Translations under genes and position numbers: made by a program | NCBI RefSeq assembly: GCF_023630205.1 | Contig: NZ_JALPRR010000004.1 | Span: 62,001 to 126,000 of the forward strand | Direction of reading: 5' to 3' | DNA from: Pontibacter ruber | Lineage (GTDB): Bacteria > Bacteroidota > Bacteroidia > Cytophagales > Hymenobacteraceae | Length of the DNA: 64,000 nt | The notes under the pieces: model-generated | What the model saw: the letters and a program-made list of their open reading frames with translations, nothing else | Databases searched by the model: none | Told to the model about the DNA's origin: nothing | In this document: in pieces, positions 60,834 through 64,000 of the stretch | Layout of the letters: every line of letters starts with the position of its first letter | How positions within the stretch are numbered: the first letter of the stretch is position 1

Positions 60834-62414
60834 ATGAACTATATAAAGTCTACTCTTTTAAGTGCCCTGCTGGTAGGCAGCGTTAGTGCTGGCTATGCGC
60901 AGAAAGATGCCGCCGCAGCAAAGCCTGCCATCAAAGTAGTGGAAGGTACGGTCGTCTCTACCTCGCCGGATATTGCCAAACCCATTTCTACAAAACACCA
61001 GGTAACCATCAACGGCAAAGTGATCAACTATACGGCTACCGTCGGGTACCTGCAACTGGCCTCAGAAGATGGCAAGCCCAAAGCCAATATCTTCTTCACG
61101 GCCTATACCCGCGATGGCGTTAAGGATATCAGCAAGCGCCCGATCACTTATACTTTCAACGGCGGGCCGGGCTCTTCGTCGGTTTGGCTGCACATGGGCG
61201 TAATGGGGCCGAAGCGTGTGGTGATGTCAGAAAAAGGGGATCAGCTGGCGCCGCCATACTCATATGTGGATAACGAGTACTCCTGGCTGGATAAAACCGA
61301 CCTGGTGTTCATAGATCCGGTAACAACAGGCTATAGCCGTGCCGTGACCGGCGAGAAAGACAAGCAGTTCCACGGGTATGAGGAAGATATTGCCAGTATG
61401 GGAGATGCCATCCGGCTGTTCAGCAATACCTACGAGCGCTGGGCTTCGCCGAAGTACCTGGCTGGTGAGAGCTATGGTACCACGCGTGCGGCCGGCTTAT
61501 CGTCTTACCTGCAGGACCGCTACAAGTTTTACCTCAACGGCGTGGTGCTTATCAGCTCGATTCTGAACATGCAGACGGCCCGCTTCGATATCGGCAACGA
61601 CCTGCCATACCCGCTTTTCCTGCCAACTTATACTGCCACGGCCTGGTACCACAAAAAATTGAGTCCGGAGCTGCAGCAGAACCTTCGGAAAACGCTGGAC
61701 GAAGTGGAAGCCTTTGCCGATAACGAATACAGCACCGCCCTGATGAAAGGCAGCGACCTGACCGAAGTCGAGTACAACAACATCGTAGACAAGCTTAGTC
61801 GCTACACCGGTCTTTCAAAAGAATACGTTCGTCAGACAGACCTGCGCATCGATATTCATAAGTTTGACAAGGAACTGCGCCGTTCCGAAGGCTTGACCGT
61901 TGGACGCCTGGACAGCCGCTTCACCGGCCGCGACTATAATGATGTGGGCGTACGGCCGGAGTTTGACCCAAGCAACGACGGTACCATTTCCGGGCCATAC
62001 AGTGCCGCGCTTAACCATTATGTCCGCTCTGAACTCAAGTATAAAAACGACCTGCCTTACGAGATATTAGGTGGACGTGTGCAGCCCTGGAACTACAGCA
62101 ACGTGCAAAACAAGTATCTGAACGTGGGCGAATCGCTGCGCCAGGCCATGTCCAAGAATCCGTACCTGAAAGTATGGGTGCTCTGCGGGTACTACGACCT
62201 GGCCACGCCCTACTATGCGGCAGAGTATACGTTTAACCACATGGGCCTGCGTCCCGAGCAGAAAAAGAACGTGCATTTTACCTACTACGAGTCCGGCCAC
62301 ATGATGTACATCCACAAACCAACGCTGGTGCAGGTAAAGAAAGACGCCGACAAGATGTACGACAACATAGCAACACAAACAACCCCCAATACCCCTACTG
62401 CCTCCGTGCAGTAA
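60834..62414 (+). CDS. S10-family serine carboxypeptidase-like protein, copy 2
   Basis: This 526-residue paralogue of the preceding gene shares well over half its residues by eye. It has a signal peptide (MNYIKSTLLSALLVGSVSAG, cut near YAQK), then TFNGGPGSSSVWLHMG, GESYGTT with nucleophile Ser213, GYYDLATPYY (Asp) and YESGHMMYIH (His). All catalytic residues are kept in both copies. The N-terminal linker and the C-terminal Thr/Pro-rich tail differ most. Tandem duplication with divergence in specificity is likely. Confidence 0.93.
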   Translation: MNYIKSTLLSALLVGSVSAGYAQKDAAAAKPAIKVVEGTVVSTSPDIAKPISTKHQVTINGKVINYTATVGYLQLASEDGKPKANIFFTAYTRDGVKDISKRPITYTFNGGPGSSSVWLHMGVMGPKRVVMSEKGDQLAPPYSYVDNEYSWLDKTDLVFIDPVTTGYSRAVTGEKDKQFHGYEEDIASMGDAIRLFSNTYERWASPKYLAGESYGTTRAAGLSSYLQDRYKFYLNGVVLISSILNMQTARFDIGNDLPYPLFLPTYTATAWYHKKLSPELQQNLRKTLDEVEAFADNEYSTALMKGSDLTEVEYNNIVDKLSRYTGLSKEYVRQTDLRIDIHKFDKELRRSEGLTVGRLDSRFTGRDYNDVGVRPEFDPSNDGTISGPYSAALNHYVRSELKYKNDLPYEILGGRVQPWNYSNVQNKYLNVGESLRQAMSKNPYLKVWVLCGYYDLATPYYAAEYTFNHMGLRPEQKKNVHFTYYESGHMMYIHKPTLVQVKKDADKMYDNIATQTTPNTPTASVQ

Positions 62415-62436
62415 GCTTACAGTACAGCTACAAAAG

Positions 62437-62472
62437 AAAAGCGGCCCGGATTTAAGTATCCAGGCCGCTTTT
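62437..62472. terminator. Bidirectional terminator between S10 and araC genes
   Basis: A 10-bp stem (AAAAGCGGCC 62437-62446 with 62463-62472) with an inner GGAT/ATCC pairing around an AAGTAT word, between convergent genes. Confidence 0.85.
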
Positions 62473-62483
62473 ACATTATAGTG

Positions 62484-63386
62484 TTATGCCGCAGACGAGG
62501 CCTGCTTCTTCAGGCTATACTTGTACTCTTTGATATACTCGCTCGGCGAGAGGCCCATGATCTTTTTGAATACCTTGTTGAAGTTGATCGCGCTGTTGAA
62601 CCCGGTAGAATAAGCGATAGAGGCGATACAATCGAAGTTGCCGCTCATGATCTTCTTACAGGCTTCGTTTATCCGGACTTCGTTCAGAAAGGTGTTGTAG
62701 GTTTTGTTCGTGTGCTTTTTAAAATATTTGCAGAACGCATGCGGCGTGATATGCGCTACCGATGCGATCTTTTCCAGCGTGATGTTCTCAGCATAATGGC
62801 TGATGGTGTACTGGTAAACATCGTTCATCCGGATACCCTCCGATTCGGTGAAAGAGAGGTTGGGCAGCCCGGTGGAGAGCGATTTCCAGTCTCTGACGTT
62901 GTTGGAAAGGTGCTGCAGCAGTTTCAGGAAGTAGAGGAGTCTTTTGAGTTTATCTGCTTCGCTGATCTTTTTTATACTTCGGCATACTTTATCGAAGTGC
63001 TCGGGCGGTAGCTGCAGGCCGCTGCAGGTGCTGTCCAGGAATTTCTGGATCGGCTCCATTTCCGGTATGTCGATAAAGCTGTTCAGGATGCGACTCTGGT
63101 CGAAGAAAATGTGGATGGCGTGCGCGCTGTCATCCTGCAACTCTTTAAAGTATGCCGGGTCTGATTTGAAGATGTGCGGCTGGTTGGCGCCGATCACATA
63201 AATATCTCCGGCCTTAAAGGGCTGCGTGTAATTGCCGACAATCAAAGTGCCTTCTCCTTTCAGGATAAGGGTAACCTGCGTTTCCTTATGCCTATGGAAA
63301 TAGTTATAGAAAAAGGGCATGATGTCCTCAGCTACTATTATCGATTGCTTATAAGCCACAGGCACTGTAAACTGGACTACTTTCAT
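62484..63386 (-). CDS. AraC-family transcriptional regulator
   Basis: The 300-residue regulator has a cupin-like ligand-sensing domain (about residues 1-120; FYNYFHRHKETQVTLILKGEGTLIVGNY in parts: HRHKETQVTLILKGEGTLIV) and two helix-turn-helix motifs at the C-terminus (ITLEKIASVAHITPHAFCKYF; DCIASIAYSTGFNSAINFNKVF). I chose the ATG at 63386 (MKVVQFTVP); the open frame to 63461 adds Cys-rich residues unlike the family. It is divergent from the SusC-like gene, and such pairs often regulate nutrient uptake, here an inference. Confidence 0.9.
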   Translation of the reverse strand: MKVVQFTVPVAYKQSIIVAEDIMPFFYNYFHRHKETQVTLILKGEGTLIVGNYTQPFKAGDIYVIGANQPHIFKSDPAYFKELQDDSAHAIHIFFDQSRILNSFIDIPEMEPIQKFLDSTCSGLQLPPEHFDKVCRSIKKISEADKLKRLLYFLKLLQHLSNNVRDWKSLSTGLPNLSFTESEGIRMNDVYQYTISHYAENITLEKIASVAHITPHAFCKYFKKHTNKTYNTFLNEVRINEACKKIMSGNFDCIASIAYSTGFNSAINFNKVFKKIMGLSPSEYIKEYKYSLKKQASSAA

Positions 63387-63738
63387 CGTGCAAACATTTT
63401 TCAATCTAGTATAACAAGAAGCTGCAATATTTCCAAACAAACAGGCACAATGCGGCAACACTATTTTAAAGTATGATCAACTGGTATGCATGCTGTTGTA
63501 ATTATTGAATAAAAATTATGTTGCGGCTTGTGTTTACGTGCTTGTCGGCTTACAGGATGGCTTAGCAGGGCTGTCTGCTCAAAGTATTGTTTCCGGAGCA
63601 AAATGCCTCTTAATCAAAATTGTCCTGTTGTTAGCTAAAATTAGTATATAGGTATGTTCTTAGTGAATGGATGCGCATCAATTGATGGGTTTGCTTATAT
63701 TTAAATAGGACTAAACCTTAATATCAACCTTTCAGCTT
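63387..63738. other. Divergent spacer between araC and the SusC-like gene
   Basis: This 352-base gap must hold both promoters. It has an AAGTATG near 63470 and an AT-rich stretch TTATATTTAAAT (63695-63706) about 35 nt before the receptor start; a TATATTTA there is one base from TAnnTTTG but lacks a -33 box. No small gene seen. Confidence 0.45.
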
Positions 63739-64000
63739 ATGAAGAACTATTTACTAGTATTCCTCTTTATTGTAGGAATTTGGGGCCTTGCACAGGCGCA
63801 GGACAAGGCCGTATCAGGTACAGTAACCTCTAAAGAAGATGGCAGCCCCATGCCGGGTGTGACGGTGATGGTGGAAGGTCTTGCCAGGGGCACGCAGACG
63901 GACGTGAACGGAAAGTTTACCCTGCAGGCGCCGGAAGGCTCTACCTTGGTAATTTCCTATATCGGGTTTGTGACGCAGAAAATAAAAGTAGGCAGCCAGG
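63739..64000 (+). CDS. SusC/RagA-type TonB-dependent receptor, N-terminal fragment
   Basis: The gene runs off the right edge; 87 codons are visible. A signal peptide (MKNYLLVFLFIVGIWGLAQA, cut before QDKAV) is followed by the carboxypeptidase-regulatory-like domain typical of SusC proteins: VSGTVTSKEDGSPMPGVTVM, GTQTDVNGKFTL and LVISYIGFVTQ. The plug and barrel domains lie outside the window. Such receptors import glycans or peptides with a SusD lipoprotein, which would be expected downstream. The AraC regulator is divergent from it. Confidence 0.88.
   Translation, partial: MKNYLLVFLFIVGIWGLAQAQDKAVSGTVTSKEDGSPMPGVTVMVEGLARGTQTDVNGKFTLQAPEGSTLVISYIGFVTQKIKVGSQ

Larger units (their letters stand above)
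489..62976. repeat. Dispersed word AAGTATAA / TTATACTT
   Basis: The 7-mer AAGTATA (either strand) appears about 100 times by eye, once per 640 bases or so. Checked examples: 489-496, 5576-5583, 15731-15738, 18327-18334, 20536-20543, 32513-32520, 33184-33198 (two overlapping), 46595-46602, 48272-48279, 50199-50212 (two), 59943-59950, 62037-62044. It lies in spacers, inside genes in several frames, in hairpin loops and paired in terminator stems. It is sparser in the nuo genes and in aspS. Confidence 0.85.

Noticed and set aside
1..64000. tRNA, rRNA, CRISPR arrays, IS transposases or prophage genes
   Set aside because: I looked for cloverleaf-like blocks, regularly spaced repeats and transposase or phage motifs and found none.

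Overview
The window looks like a chromosomal segment of a Bacteroidota bacterium. I infer order Cytophagales, probably family Hymenobacteraceae and close to Pontibacter. The evidence is a SusC/RagA-type TonB receptor at the right edge, promoters of the Bacteroidota type (TTTG, about 19 nt, TAnnTTTG), no obvious Shine-Dalgarno sequences, a very short NuoG, and an ABC-2 permease fused to an M1 peptidase. I see no rRNA, tRNA, CRISPR array, insertion sequence or prophage.

Layout. 1-5.4 kb: end of accD, two paralogous glycine-zipper/OmpA lipoproteins, a small lipoprotein, a YjdF-like membrane protein, an MBL-fold hydrolase and an endonuclease III homologue. 5.4-17.3 kb: mostly minus-strand single enzymes (methyltransferase, esterase, sugar O-acetyltransferase, arylamine N-acetyltransferase, LD-carboxypeptidase), an AbgT transporter, an outer-membrane barrel protein, a RidA-like protein, a radical SAM enzyme flanked by repeats, a gamma-carbonic anhydrase, a hemerythrin-like protein and a CorC/HlyC protein. 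17.4-33.2 kb: DsbD, Mn-type superoxide dismutase, TadA, the ABC ATPase with its permease-peptidase fusion partner, GtrA, a GT-C mannosyltransferase-like protein, a retropepsin-like protease and aspS.

33.3-48.2 kb is the complete complex I locus on the minus strand, nuoA to nuoN. It is interrupted between nuoJ and nuoK by a lipoprotein gene on the opposite strand that carries its own strong two-way terminator; nuoK has a separate promoter. 48.3-64 kb: pruA, a HAD nucleotidase, an ArsR regulator, an alternative NADH dehydrogenase (ndh), a GNAT acetyltransferase of unusual composition, a secreted M1 peptidase, a HupE/UreJ-like protein, two tandem S10 carboxypeptidase-like proteins, an AraC regulator and the start of a SusC-like receptor.

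How the genes fit together. Complex I and NDH-2 both feed NADH electrons to quinone, and pruA supplies NADH from proline breakdown. Several secreted peptidases (two S10, one or two M1, a retropepsin) together with the SusC receptor suggest a proteolytic, scavenging lifestyle.

The most unusual signal is not a gene. The short word AAGTATA(A), or its complement, occurs about 100 times by eye in 64 kb, where about 8 copies of the 7-mer are expected by chance. It lies in genes, spacers and paired in terminator stems, much as DNA uptake sequences do in Neisseria and Haemophilus.
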